Origin: Sinorhizobium mexicanum
Lineage (GTDB): Bacteria; Pseudomonadota; Alphaproteobacteria; Rhizobiales; Rhizobiaceae
Direction: 5' to 3'
Length of the DNA: 64,000 nucleotides
Assembly: GCF_013488225.1 (NCBI RefSeq)
Contig: NZ_CP041238.1
Span: 1,575,501 to 1,639,500, forward strand
Positions 17,481 through 26,342 of the stretch are shown here, one piece after another. Below the pieces are notes generated by a model. That model was given only the letters and a program-made list of their open reading frames with translations, was not told the DNA's origin and did no database searches. Every line of letters begins with the position of its first letter. The stretch's first letter is position 1. The translations under genes and the position numbers were made by a program.

Positions 17481-17491
17481 CGCCCCGGACT
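17468..17491 (+). terminator. hairpin spanning the thrS stop codon
   Basis: AGTCCGGGGC and GCCCCGGACT pair perfectly (10 bp), leaving TAAC, which contains the TAA stop, as the loop. No T-run follows, so Rho-independent termination is uncertain. The hairpin may protect or delimit the mRNA end. Confidence 0.45.
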
Positions 17492-17545
17492 CCATCCTGT
17501 CAGAAAACTGTAATGTTCCGGGACTATGCGGATAACGTACGTCGC

Positions 17546-17649
17546 CTACAGCGCCGCGCGTCTTACCAGACGCGCAAAGGATGTTGTAGCACTTTGAAGT
17601 GCTGCATGTTTTTGTCCGTGAATCGGTTGCGATTTAAGGAAACATGCAG
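17546..17649 (-). repeat. RIME-like palindromic repeat, type B copy B4
   Basis: A full unit in reverse order: CTACAGCGCCGCGCGTC ... GACGCGCAAAGGATGTTGTA first, then GTGCTGCATGTTT ... AATCGGTTGCGATTTAAGGA ... ACATGCAG. It lies between thrS and the acyltransferase gene. Confidence 0.7.
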
Positions 17650-17680
17650 GACGACGGGCGGGCAAGTGTGAGCGGTTTCC

Positions 17681-18495
17681 GTGCAATTCAAAGAATTGTC
17701 TTACGCGAATGAGAATGACCCGCGCCTGAAGCGCTGGTTCATTCGCTCCGTCGAGGGCCTGTCCGGTCGCAACCGCTACGCCAGGCTCTATGCGCGCTGG
17801 CGCGCTGAAATCGTCGGCAGGAGCGACCGCGTCTTCGGCGACATGCTGCAATTGATCGACGTGCGCATGCGCGTCCAGGGTGAATGGCCACCGCGCCAAT
17901 TGCCCGATACGCCGCTCGTCATTGTCGCCAATCATCCCTTCGGCATCGGCGATGGCATTGCCGTTCTTTCTCTGGCCGAACAACTTGGGCGCCCGTTCCG
18001 GGTGCTGATCCACACCGAACTCCTCAAGGTGCCGGAGATCGCACCCTATTCACTCCCCGTGTCCTTCGAGGAGACCAAGGAGGCGTTGGCGCTCAACATG
18101 GCGACGCGGCACGAGGCGGTGCGGCTGCTGAAGGAGCGGGTTACGATCGTCATTTTCCCCGCCGGCGGCGTTGCGACGGCGAAGAGGGGTTTCGGCAAAG
18201 CCGAGGATCTGCCGTGGAAGATGTTTCCGGCCAGGCTTATCCAGGCGACTTCGAGGGGCAGAACGGGCGGCTCTTTCATCTCGCCAGCAAGCTATCGCTG
18301 ACACTCAGGCTTTCATTGCTGATCCGCGAGTTCCGACGGCTGTCGGGTACGACCATTGCCGCTCGCATCGGCGGTATCCTTCCCTGGGAAGAATTGCGCG
18401 CCCATGGCGATCGCAAGGACCTGCTTGCCCGGATCTACGATGCGGTGTTCTCGATGGCGCCGCCGCGTCGCCGTCTCCTCAAGCGAGCTGGATGA
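17681..18495 (+). pseudogene. lysophospholipid-type acyltransferase gene, apparently broken by a small deletion and frameshift
   Basis: From 17681 the frame encodes a PlsC-like acyltransferase of the hemolysin-like COG3176 kind: VIVANHPFGIGDGIAVL (acceptor/active-site block), FRVLIHTELL, and IVIFPAGGVATAKR (block III). After WKMFPARLIQAT it switches to nonsense and stops at 18301. The continuation (FEGQNGRLFHLASKLSLTLR ... LLKRAG, stop 18495) is intact but in another frame. Joining the two requires 3n+1 extra bases, and the short piece that would hold the block IV proline motif is missing. This suggests a deletion of roughly 20-25 bases between 18240 and 18255. Read as one gene it would be about 275-280 residues. 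Confidence 0.65.
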
Positions 18496-18543
18496 CGTAA
18501 CGTCAGTCGATTGCCGTAGGGACCGGCATGGCGATCGTTCGCG

Positions 18544-19545
18544 TCAGTCTTGCGCTTCCGCGTTCGCGGTGGTGTTGGCCGCGTCGTTCCCGTTCAGCAG
18601 CACTTCCACATCGGTGTTGATGCCCGCCTTCACGGCGAAATCGCGCTGGTAGATCTTGTCCTTGTTGCGCGCCACGGCGGTATAGCTGCCTTCGGCGAGA
18701 ACGAGCGTCGGAAATGCGCCGACGCTTTCGCTGACGACGTCGCCTGAGGAGGTGAGGATCGACCAGGCCGTGTCGGCGATCGCTTCGCCGCCCGCCTCCG
18801 AGACGAGCTTCAATGTCAGTTTCGCCGCGCGGTGCTGGATCGTCGCTTCGGTCAATTTGCCGGCTTCCACCTGGATATCGGCGCGGATCACGGCATTGAC
18901 CGAACCGTAGTCGGAGACCACGTGATAGGTCCCGGCATTGAGCCGGATAACGGTGTTGGGCTTGACATCGGCGATGATCAGAGCCCGCTCCCCGTCTTCC
19001 TTCACGTCGGAGGAGAAGATCGAAAAACTGAGTTCGTTCGGCGGGATGCGGACGTCGCTGCCAGAAACGGCATTGAGGGTGACGCCGCCGGCGTCGAGCA
19101 CCAGCACCTGCTTGTCGAGCGGGCCTTGTTCGGGAACGCGGATCTTGCGGGTGGCGCCGGCTCGGCCGAACGCGACATTGACGAAATATTCGCCGGGAAC
19201 GAGGTTGAAGGCTGTCGAGCCGCCCTCGGAGGTGGCGAGCAACGGCAGCTTGCCGTCGCTCCCGGGAATCGGGCTGAAGACCCGCCACGTCAGGCCTGAT
19301 TCGACCGGCTCACCTTTCGCAGTCAGCAATGCCTCGAGCTTCACGTCCTTGACTTCACCGCCTTGGGTCGGATCGGAAATCAGCGGGTTGAAACTCGTGA
19401 GCTTCGGCATTTTGCGTGTGCCGGTAATCGACGGGAAGCTTTTGAAGGCGTCGGTCGGATCTTCTGCAAGCGCATGGCCGGCACCAGCACCGACGAGCAT
19501 GATCGCCAAAACGGTACTCGGAAAAATACGATGACGGACGCGCAT
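18544..19545 (-). CDS. secreted protein of unknown function
   Basis: The 333-residue product from ATG 19545 (an upstream in-frame start at 19599 is less likely) has a signal peptide of about 27 residues ending GHALA-ED. The rest is rich in beta-strand patterns and small residues, with repeated modules of the kind VxLxxxSGxxVxDxxWxIxxxxG (PVESGLTWRVFSP; AIADTAWSILTSSG), suggesting two or three Ig-like or carboxypeptidase-regulatory-like beta domains. I do not recognise a named family. It is probably periplasmic. It converges on the broken acyltransferase gene. Confidence 0.75.
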   Translation of the reverse strand: MRVRHRIFPSTVLAIMLVGAGAGHALAEDPTDAFKSFPSITGTRKMPKLTSFNPLISDPTQGGEVKDVKLEALLTAKGEPVESGLTWRVFSPIPGSDGKLPLLATSEGGSTAFNLVPGEYFVNVAFGRAGATRKIRVPEQGPLDKQVLVLDAGGVTLNAVSGSDVRIPPNELSFSIFSSDVKEDGERALIIADVKPNTVIRLNAGTYHVVSDYGSVNAVIRADIQVEAGKLTEATIQHRAAKLTLKLVSEAGGEAIADTAWSILTSSGDVVSESVGAFPTLVLAEGSYTAVARNKDKIYQRDFAVKAGINTDVEVLLNGNDAANTTANAEAQD

Positions 19546-19645
19546 GAGAACAGTTGACTTCCTGACTGGGTGACTCCACTTGAGACGCCGGTATGGCATT
19601 TTCGTGGCTGTCGGTCCGGCGGCAAATTAGTGGAATTCAGGCAAT

Positions 19646-20230
19646 ATGAAAACCGAAATAAAACTTGTCGATTACCTCGCCTCCCGCAGATCCATCCCGG
19701 CCTTCCAGATGGGCCCTCCCGGGCCGAGCAAGGCGGAGGTCGAAGAGATGCTGAAACTCGCTTCGCGCGTGCCGGACCATGGCAAGCTCGCACCCTGGCG
19801 CTTCATCGTCTACCGCGGCGAGGAAAGGGCACGCATCAGCGCCGAACTGAAGAAGATGGCGCTCACCGCCAGGCCGGATCTGCCTGAGGACCTGATCAAG
19901 GTGGAGGAGATGCGGCTGACGCGCGCTCCGGTCGTTGTCGCCGTGGTCAGCAAGGCCGCACCGCACTTCAAGATCCCCGAATGGGAGCAGGTTATGTCGG
20001 CGGGCGCTGTCTGCCTCAACCTGCTGATGGCCGCGAATGCGCTCGGTTATGCCTCCAACTGGCTCACCGAGTGGTTCGCCTTCGACGAGAGGGCCTATCC
20101 GCTGCTGGGTGTCGAGCCGGACGAAAGGATCGCCGGGTTCATTCATATCGGCACGGCTACGGTGCCGCCGACCGAAAGGCCGCGGCCGGAACTCGCCGAG
20201 ATCGTCACCTGGGTCGGAGAGGAAAGCTGA
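19646..20230 (+). CDS. nitroreductase family protein
   Basis: The 194-residue FMN oxidoreductase shows the nitroreductase pattern: [11 protein letters not shown] at the start (FMN phosphate contacts), [20 protein letters not shown], and [20 protein letters not shown] followed by [16 protein letters not shown]. It resembles the YdjA subgroup, which has a small, undecorated fold. The substrate is unknown. The stop overlaps the start of the flavin-reductase-like gene (TGATG), so the two are translated together. Confidence 0.92.
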   Translation: MKTEIKLVDYLASRRSIPAFQMGPPGPSKAEVEEMLKLASRVPDHGKLAPWRFIVYRGEERARISAELKKMALTARPDLPEDLIKVEEMRLTRAPVVVAVVSKAAPHFKIPEWEQVMSAGAVCLNLLMAANALGYASNWLTEWFAFDERAYPLLGVEPDERIAGFIHIGTATVPPTERPRPELAEIVTWVGEES

Positions 20231-20832
20231 TGTTCTACGACACGGCCGCGAACCGGCACGGCCTGCCGCACGATCCCTTCAAGGCTATCGTGTCGCCGCG
20301 GCCGATCGGCTGGATCGGTACACGGGCTACGGGCGGCTCGCACAACCTCGCGCCCTATTCTTTCTTCAACGCGATCAGCGATCGCCCGAAGCTCGTGATG
20401 TTTTCGTCGAGCACTTACAAGGATTCCGTGCGCAACATCGAGGAGACCGGCGAATTCACCGCGAGCTTTGCCAGCCGCAACCTGAGCGCCGCAGTCAATC
20501 TGACTTCTGTTGCCGCGCCGCATGGCGAAAGCGAGTTCGAAATCGCCGGTCTGACGCCGGTCGAGGGCACTCTCGTCAAGGCGCCCTTCGTCGGTGAGGC
20601 TTTCGCGGCGCTCGAATGCCGGGTGACGGAAATATTTCGGCCAAACGGTCTCGATGGCGTGGCCTCCGAAAACTACGTCGTATTCGGCGAGGTGGTGGGC
20701 ATTCATATCCGCGACGAGGCGATCCGCGACGGCCGGTTTGACGCGGCGACCGTCCGTCCGCTCGCCCGCCTCGGCTACATGGATTACTGCGACGGTGGCG
20801 ACGTCTTTGAAATGGTGCGGCCCAAGCGCTGA
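20230..20832 (+). CDS. flavin reductase family protein (FMN-binding split barrel)
   Basis: The 200-residue protein contains the flavin-reductase-like barrel pattern: PFKAIVSPRPIGWIGTRA, NLAPYSFFNAISDRPKLVMF, KDSVRNIEETGEF, and a C-terminal RLGYMDYCDG. Proteins of this type bind FMN and may supply reduced flavin. Its start overlaps the nitroreductase stop by one base, which suggests the two form a two-gene redox unit. The actual electron acceptor is unknown. Confidence 0.9.
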   Translation: MFYDTAANRHGLPHDPFKAIVSPRPIGWIGTRATGGSHNLAPYSFFNAISDRPKLVMFSSSTYKDSVRNIEETGEFTASFASRNLSAAVNLTSVAAPHGESEFEIAGLTPVEGTLVKAPFVGEAFAALECRVTEIFRPNGLDGVASENYVVFGEVVGIHIRDEAIRDGRFDAATVRPLARLGYMDYCDGGDVFEMVRPKR

Positions 20833-20864
20833 AATGATACTGCTGTCTGCCGGCAGGGTCGACT

Positions 20865-21602
20865 CTAACGCTGGCCGCCGACAGAGGGGCGAGGCGACAG
20901 CGGCGCCGAAGCACCCAGCAAGGCGACCTGCTGCGGCGACCGCGCGACCACGGCCGTAAAGCCGTTCCTCACACTCGTCGCGCAACATTGTTTGACGACG
21001 GCCTCGTCGCTCGCATGCTCCGGCAGCATGTCATAGGCTGTGAGGCCGGCCTCCCGAGCCCTAAGGAGGGCCGCCGCGCGACCAGCGACAATCACGGATG
21101 CCGTGTCCGCTTCATCGGACGGCTCGCTGCATCCGGCGGACACGGCAAGCAATGACGCGCTGAAGATGAGCGCCTTGAGGCGCGGCGACGCGCCTGTCAG
21201 CGCGTAAGGCGACAACACGCTTTGCGGCGTCGTTGCATATTCCGCCAGCATTGCCACGCTCCCGGCCGCGGCACCCGCGATCGCTTCGGCAACCCTCAAC
21301 AGAGCATCAAGCTTCTGGACATCGGCTGGCCCGCGACATCCGGCAAGGACGATACCGTAGATCCTCGACGCAAGGACCGTCTGAAGATCCGCCTCGGTGA
21401 TGTTCTCGACCGGTCCGAGCCGGGCGAGGCGGGGGGACGAGGCCGTACGGGCGATTTCTGAAGCCATATCCCGGACGCCTTTGCCACCGGTTGCGTCGAC
21501 GACGATGCCCTGGACTGCATCGAGGATATCCGCTTCAGGGAACGATGCGGATGCCGGCAGATAGAGGAGCGGCTTCATGGTTTGCTGGCGGTTAACAGAC
21601 AT
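20865..21602 (-). CDS. CitE-like (HpcH/HpaI aldolase superfamily) protein, degenerate
   Basis: The 245-residue protein begins with KPLLYLPASASFPEADILDAVQGIVVDATGGKGVRDMASEIAR-like sequence that mirrors the CitE start (strand, then the acidic loop, then a Lys/Arg helix). It has IYGIVLAGCRGPADVQKLDALL in place of the second strand-loop. The metal-binding acidic residues of real lyases are not convincingly present: the DLED loop reads DATG. It may be a non-catalytic relative. Divergent from the DUF2336 gene, with about 70 bases between starts. Confidence 0.6.
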   Translation of the reverse strand: MSVNRQQTMKPLLYLPASASFPEADILDAVQGIVVDATGGKGVRDMASEIARTASSPRLARLGPVENITEADLQTVLASRIYGIVLAGCRGPADVQKLDALLRVAEAIAGAAAGSVAMLAEYATTPQSVLSPYALTGASPRLKALIFSASLLAVSAGCSEPSDEADTASVIVAGRAAALLRAREAGLTAYDMLPEHASDEAVVKQCCATSVRNGFTAVVARSPQQVALLGASAPLSPRPSVGGQR

Positions 21603-21674
21603 GGTGAACCAATCTTAAACCTTTGACCGCTAGGCTTCGAACATTGGGGCTGTTGGGTGTCTAGTGGGGCATAG

Positions 21675-22814
21675 GTGATCATACAAGCATTTCTTCGCTG
21701 GGTGGAAACGGCGAGAACGAGCGATCGCGTCCGCGCCGCAAGTGCGCTGGGCCGCGCCTATGTCGAAGCCGAGATGAACGGCATCGACCGGCACGCCGCC
21801 GAAATGGCGATGACCTTTCTGCTCGACGATCCTTCGCCAAAGGTGCGGCACGCTTTGGTGGAAGCGCTTGCGGATTTCTCGATGGTTCCGCGTGCGATTG
21901 TCATGTCGCTCGCGGAGGACCAGCCCGAGATCGCCTATGTCGCTATTTCCCGTTCGCCGGTGTTGACCGATGAGGACCTCGTTGATCTGGCGGCGCGAGG
22001 AACGGCCGAGACTCGCGCCTTGATCGCGGCGCGCAGCATCGTATCCCGCTCCGTCGCGGCGGCGATCGCCGAAATAGGCGGCGAGGACGAGGTGTTGATC
22101 CTGCTTGAGAACAAAGGCGCGATGCTGACGCGCTGGTCGCTGAACAGGATCGCGAACCGTCTTGGCCATGCGGCGGCCGTGCGTGATCGGTTACTGAGGC
22201 GCCCCGACCTGCCGAGCGAAGCGCGCCATGAGCTTGTCGAGAAGGTCGGCGCCGCACTCGCTGTTTGCGGGTTCGTCCAAGCCGCGATCGGGGAACGGCG
22301 GGTGCAGCGCGTCGCCCGAGAGGCCTGCGAAGCGGCTGCCCTCGTCATCATCGAGGCGGCGTCGCAAAAGGAGTTGCCTGAACTCGCCGCCCATCTGCGC
22401 GAGGCAGGTCGCTTGACTCCCGCTTTCCTCCTGCACGCGCTTTGCAGCGGCAGAACAGAATTCTTCTCCGCCGCCATCGTCGATCTTTCAGGTGTTGCCG
22501 AAAAACGCGTGCGTGCAATCCTTTCCGGTGGTCGCGTCCATCCGATCCGCGCCCTTTTCGAAAGCGCCGGGCTTGGTCGGGACGTGAGCGAAGCCTTCGC
22601 GGAGGCTGTGCTTCTGTGGCGAAAGGACCTGGGAGCAGCCGCAGATTGCGCACCGCAATCGGTCGCCGCTGCTCTCCTTGCGCACATTCGCCACCAGCCG
22701 AGGCCCTCGGCAGCCTTGAGTGCGATGGCCGAGCTCGTGGAACGCCTCGCCTTCGCCGAGCAGCGGCAGACAGCTCGCAACTATGCACTCCTGGCCGCCC
22801 GCCACGCAGCTTGA
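21675..22814 (+). CDS. DUF2336 family protein (HEAT-like helical repeats)
   Basis: The 379-residue protein begins at GTG 21675 with GGGGC upstream. It is almost all helical, with repeats such as AEMAMTFLLDDPSPKVRHALVEALADF and AYVAISRSPVLTDEDLVDLAA that look HEAT-like. This matches DUF2336, an alphaproteobacterial family of unknown function. No catalytic motif is visible, so a scaffold role is a guess. It is transcribed away from the CitE-like gene. Confidence 0.85.
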   Translation: MIIQAFLRWVETARTSDRVRAASALGRAYVEAEMNGIDRHAAEMAMTFLLDDPSPKVRHALVEALADFSMVPRAIVMSLAEDQPEIAYVAISRSPVLTDEDLVDLAARGTAETRALIAARSIVSRSVAAAIAEIGGEDEVLILLENKGAMLTRWSLNRIANRLGHAAAVRDRLLRRPDLPSEARHELVEKVGAALAVCGFVQAAIGERRVQRVAREACEAAALVIIEAASQKELPELAAHLREAGRLTPAFLLHALCSGRTEFFSAAIVDLSGVAEKRVRAILSGGRVHPIRALFESAGLGRDVSEAFAEAVLLWRKDLGAAADCAPQSVAAALLAHIRHQPRPSAALSAMAELVERLAFAEQRQTARNYALLAARHAA

Positions 22815-22842
22815 GCGCGACTGCGGAATAAGGCTGAAAGTG

Positions 22843-23280
22843 TCAGTCACCGAAACGGCGTGCGACCCAGGAATAACCATCCTCGATGTAGTGGACGGGC
22901 GCGCTGACGATCGCCTTTAGCTTTTCTCGATCCGGGACTGCGCCGCTCAGCAAGGCCAAGGCGCGCTTCGGCATGCCCGGTTTCGCTTCGATCGGCTGCG
23001 GTTGTGCTGGTGTTTGCGGCGGCAGCACGACCGTCTGCTCCGGGGCGGCGGCACTGTCCGGTTGAGGGACGGTGGATGCCATCACATCCGGTCCGGAGGT
23101 CTCGCACACGGCAACGACGACCGGATAATTATTGTTGGAGAATTTGGGCAGTTCCTGCTGGGATTCCGTATCGCAATGGGCAATCGACTGCCAGCTGCCG
23201 TTCACGGTCGAGATATAGTGGCACTGGCTGACATTGTCGTCGCAGCCGAGGATGGTCATGACGATGAGTGCGGCTTTCAT
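22843..23280 (-). CDS. small hypothetical protein, possibly exported
   Basis: The 145-residue product starts at ATG 23280 with GGAGAG upstream. The N-terminus MKAALIVMTILGCDDNVSQC is hydrophobic and resembles a short lipoprotein or signal sequence, with cysteines in the first 45 residues (GCDDNVSQCHY, AHCDTE) that could form disulfides. A Pro/Gln-rich linker follows, then a basic C-terminal tail. I do not recognise a family. It converges on the DUF2336 gene. Confidence 0.65.
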   Translation of the reverse strand: MKAALIVMTILGCDDNVSQCHYISTVNGSWQSIAHCDTESQQELPKFSNNNYPVVVAVCETSGPDVMASTVPQPDSAAAPEQTVVLPPQTPAQPQPIEAKPGMPKRALALLSGAVPDREKLKAIVSAPVHYIEDGYSWVARRFGD

Positions 23281-23460
23281 GGTCTCTCCGGTCTTTGAGC
23301 GGGCTGCGGCTGCACAGTCTGGACGTTGTTATGACTGACCGATTCTTTCCGGAGTAGGGCAAAGTTATTGCGCCAGTAGAAAAAATTGTTTCTGCTTGTT
23401 ACCGGTTTTGAAATCTCCGCCCCCCAGGTTTGCGCCATTTGTCGTATTGGACCGTTCGAC

Positions 23461-23985
23461 ATGCGGCGCTATCCATTGCCCGCGATACGCGAGACTTCTG
23501 TCGAGGATTTGAAATTGACCGTTGTCACCATTGCCGAGGAAAGCCCCCGCCAGCCGGCCGTCGTCCGTCTGCTCGAACTATCCGATGCCTATGCGGCGTC
23601 GCTTTACCCCGCAGAGAGCAATCACCTTGTCGATCTCTCCGCGCTGGAAAAGCCGACGGTTTCCTTTTTCGTCGCGCGGCGCGATGATGAAATCGTAGGT
23701 TGCTGCGCGCTCGTGGAAGCGGGCGACGGCACGGCGGAAATCAAGCGGATGTTCGTCGATCCCGAAGCGAGGCGCCTCAAGGTCGGCAAGCATCTCCTTG
23801 CAGCGCTTGAAGCGAAGGCGGAGACGCTCGGGATTGTCGCAATCCGGCTGGAGACGGGCATCTACCAGCCGGATGCGATCGGCCTCTACAAGGCGTTCGG
23901 CTACGCGGAACGCCCGCCGTTCGGGAGCTATCTGCCCGATCCCTTGAGCCTGTTTATGGAAAAACCGGTCCGGCAGGCAGCCTGA
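23461..23985 (+). CDS. GNAT family N-acetyltransferase
   Basis: The product, 174 residues from ATG 23461, contains the acetyl-CoA fold: VSFFVARRDDEIVGCCALVE, then AEIKRMFVDPEARRLKVGKHLLAALEAKA (motif A) and a C-terminal AIGLYKAFGYAERPPFGSY (motif B). The closest pattern is the small cytoplasmic GNATs of rhizobia. The true start may be 15-18 codons later, since the first residues read poorly. The acceptor substrate cannot be told. Confidence 0.85.
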   Translation: MRRYPLPAIRETSVEDLKLTVVTIAEESPRQPAVVRLLELSDAYAASLYPAESNHLVDLSALEKPTVSFFVARRDDEIVGCCALVEAGDGTAEIKRMFVDPEARRLKVGKHLLAALEAKAETLGIVAIRLETGIYQPDAIGLYKAFGYAERPPFGSYLPDPLSLFMEKPVRQAA

Positions 23986-24025
23986 GCACGAAGAACTCTT
24001 TGAAACTGCGCAAGTCCAGGCGGAT

Positions 24026-26089
24026 CTAGATGTCCAGGTTGTCGGCGAACACGGCCCGTTCCTGGATGAAGCGGAAGCGGGCGTCGGCCTTGGTTCCCAT
24101 CAGATTGTCGACAGCCTCGCGCGTGCCCTCGAAATCGACGTCATCGATCTCGACCTTGAGCAGCGTCCGGTTTGCCGGATCCATGGTCGTTTCCTTGAGC
24201 TGCGCCGGCAGCATCTCGCCGAGACCCTTGAACCGGCCGACTTCAACCTTGCCGCGGCCGTTGAACTCGGTGCGCATCAGTTCCTCGCGATGTGCATCGT
24301 CGCGCGCATAAAGCGTCTTCGAGCCCTGGCTGAGGCGATAGAGCGGCGGGACCGCGAGGTAGAGGTGACCGCCGCGGATGAGCTCCGGCATCTCCTGATA
24401 GAAGAACGTGATGAGCAGCGACGCGATGTGCGCACCGTCGACGTCGGCGTCGGTCATGATGACGACGCGCTCATAACGCAGGTCCTCGTCCCGATATTTC
24501 GATCGCGTGCCGCAGCCAAGCGCTTGGATGAGATCGGCGATCTGCTGGTTGGCGCTGAGCTTTTCGCGCCCAGCGCTGGCGACGTTCAGGATCTTGCCGC
24601 GTAGCGGCAGGATCGCCTGGTTCGCGCGGTTGCGCGCCTGCTTTGCCGACCCGCCTGCCGAATCGCCCTCGACGATGAAGAGTTCGGCACCTTCCGCCGT
24701 GTTCTGCGAGCAGTCGGCGAGCTTGCCCGGCAGACGCAGCTTGCGCACCGCCGTCTTGCGGTTGACTTCCTTTTCCTTGCGCCGGCGAACACGCTCCTCG
24801 GCGCGCTCGACCACCCAGTCAAGAAGCTTGGCTGCTTCCGCCGGATTGTCGGCGAGGTAGTGATCGAATGGATCGCGTAGTGCGTTTTCAACGATGCGCT
24901 GCGCCTCGACGGTCGCTAGCTTGTCCTTCGTCTGGCCGACGAATTCCGGCTCGCGGATGAATACCGAGAGCATGCCGGCGGCCGATATCATCACGTCGTC
25001 GGTGGTGATGATCGCCGCACGCTTGTTCTGGGTCAGCTCGGCGTAGTTCTTGAGCCCCTTGGTGAGCGCAATGCGGAAACCCGCCTCATGCGTTCCGCCT
25101 TCCGGGGTCGGGATCGTGTTGCAGTAGGAGTGAACCTGCTGATCGCCGCCATACCAGGTGACAGCCCATTCAAGCGACCCGTGGCCGCCGGATTTTTCCG
25201 ATTTGCCGGCGAAGATCTCGCGCGTGACGGTGAATTCCTTGCCGAGCGTCGCGGCAAGATAATCCTTAAGGCCGCCCGGGAAATGGAAGACAGCTTTGTC
25301 CGGGGTCTCCGAACCTTCCGGCAACAGCGACGGATCGCACGACCAGCGGATTTCGACGCCGCCGAAGAGATAGGCCTTGGAGCGGGCCATGCGGAAGAGC
25401 CGCGCCGGCTCGAAGTGCGCGTGCGCCCCGAAAATCTGCGGGTCCGGATGGAAACGCACTTTCGTGCCGCGACGATTGTGAATGTCGCCAAGGTCTTCGA
25501 GACCTCCCTGCGGAATACCGCGGGAGAAACGTTGGCGGTAGAGTTTGCGGTTGCGCGCGACCTCGACCTCGAGAGAGTCCGACAGTGCGTTGACGACCGA
25601 GACGCCGACACCATGCAGACCGCCCGAGGTTTCGTAGGCCTTGCCGTCGAATTTGCCGCCGGCGTGCAGCACGGTCATCACAACTTCAAGCGTCGACTTG
25701 TTGGGGAACTTCGGATGGTTTTCGACCGGGATGCCGCGTCCGTTGTCGGTCACGGTCAGGAAACCTTCGGCATCGAGGCTGACCTCGATGAAATTCGCAT
25801 GTCCCGCAACCGCCTCGTCCATCGAGTTGTCGATGACTTCGGCGAAGAGATGATGCAGCGCCTTCTCATCCGTGCCGCCGATGTACATGCCGGGACGGCG
25901 CCGCACAGGCTCCAGGCCCTCGAGCACCTCGATCGCCGAGGCATCGTAGTCGCTGCCATCGCTACTCCTCGGTGTAGGGCGCGGTGCTTCGCCGCCGGTA
26001 GGCGGCGCAGGCTTGCGCGAAGGCGCATTGGCTTCCGCCGGCTTCGGCTTCGAGGGCATTGCGGAAAAGAGGTCGCTGCTGTCGTCCAT
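24026..26089 (-). CDS. parE: DNA topoisomerase IV subunit B
   Basis: ATPase subunit of topoisomerase IV, which decatenates daughter chromosomes. The 687-residue protein from ATG 26089 has the GHKL ATPase (VIDNSMDEA, TDNGRGIPVE, ETSGGLHGVGVSVVNALS), the transducer domain, and the TOPRIM region with IVEGDSAGGSAKQARNRANQ, ILPLRGKILNV and VIMTDADVDGAHI. An N-terminal Ser/Pro-rich tail of about 50 residues precedes the ATPase, as in other rhizobial ParE. The partner parC is outside the window. Confidence 0.95.
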   Translation of the reverse strand: MDDSSDLFSAMPSKPKPAEANAPSRKPAPPTGGEAPRPTPRSSDGSDYDASAIEVLEGLEPVRRRPGMYIGGTDEKALHHLFAEVIDNSMDEAVAGHANFIEVSLDAEGFLTVTDNGRGIPVENHPKFPNKSTLEVVMTVLHAGGKFDGKAYETSGGLHGVGVSVVNALSDSLEVEVARNRKLYRQRFSRGIPQGGLEDLGDIHNRRGTKVRFHPDPQIFGAHAHFEPARLFRMARSKAYLFGGVEIRWSCDPSLLPEGSETPDKAVFHFPGGLKDYLAATLGKEFTVTREIFAGKSEKSGGHGSLEWAVTWYGGDQQVHSYCNTIPTPEGGTHEAGFRIALTKGLKNYAELTQNKRAAIITTDDVMISAAGMLSVFIREPEFVGQTKDKLATVEAQRIVENALRDPFDHYLADNPAEAAKLLDWVVERAEERVRRRKEKEVNRKTAVRKLRLPGKLADCSQNTAEGAELFIVEGDSAGGSAKQARNRANQAILPLRGKILNVASAGREKLSANQQIADLIQALGCGTRSKYRDEDLRYERVVIMTDADVDGAHIASLLITFFYQEMPELIRGGHLYLAVPPLYRLSQGSKTLYARDDAHREELMRTEFNGRGKVEVGRFKGLGEMLPAQLKETTMDPANRTLLKVEIDDVDFEGTREAVDNLMGTKADARFRFIQERAVFADNLDI

Positions 26090-26342
26090 GGGGTCGTTCA
26101 GATCGTTCCTGTCGTCTGGTGTCGCGAAGGCCCATAGCAAGTGCTGGGCGCTGCCGCCATCTTTGTGTCGCGCGAATCACCCGAATTTTGCCAGAGTCTT
26201 GCGCCAGGCGCGAACAAAAGGCGAATTTCGGTGTCTTAGGCAGGCAGAATACCGTAAGAGCGTCGGCAATCTGCTTCAGTGTTGCTTTGCGGAAGTGGCA
26301 ATGGCAAGGCATCGACCGAACGAGGGAGCCCGTCGGCTGTTT

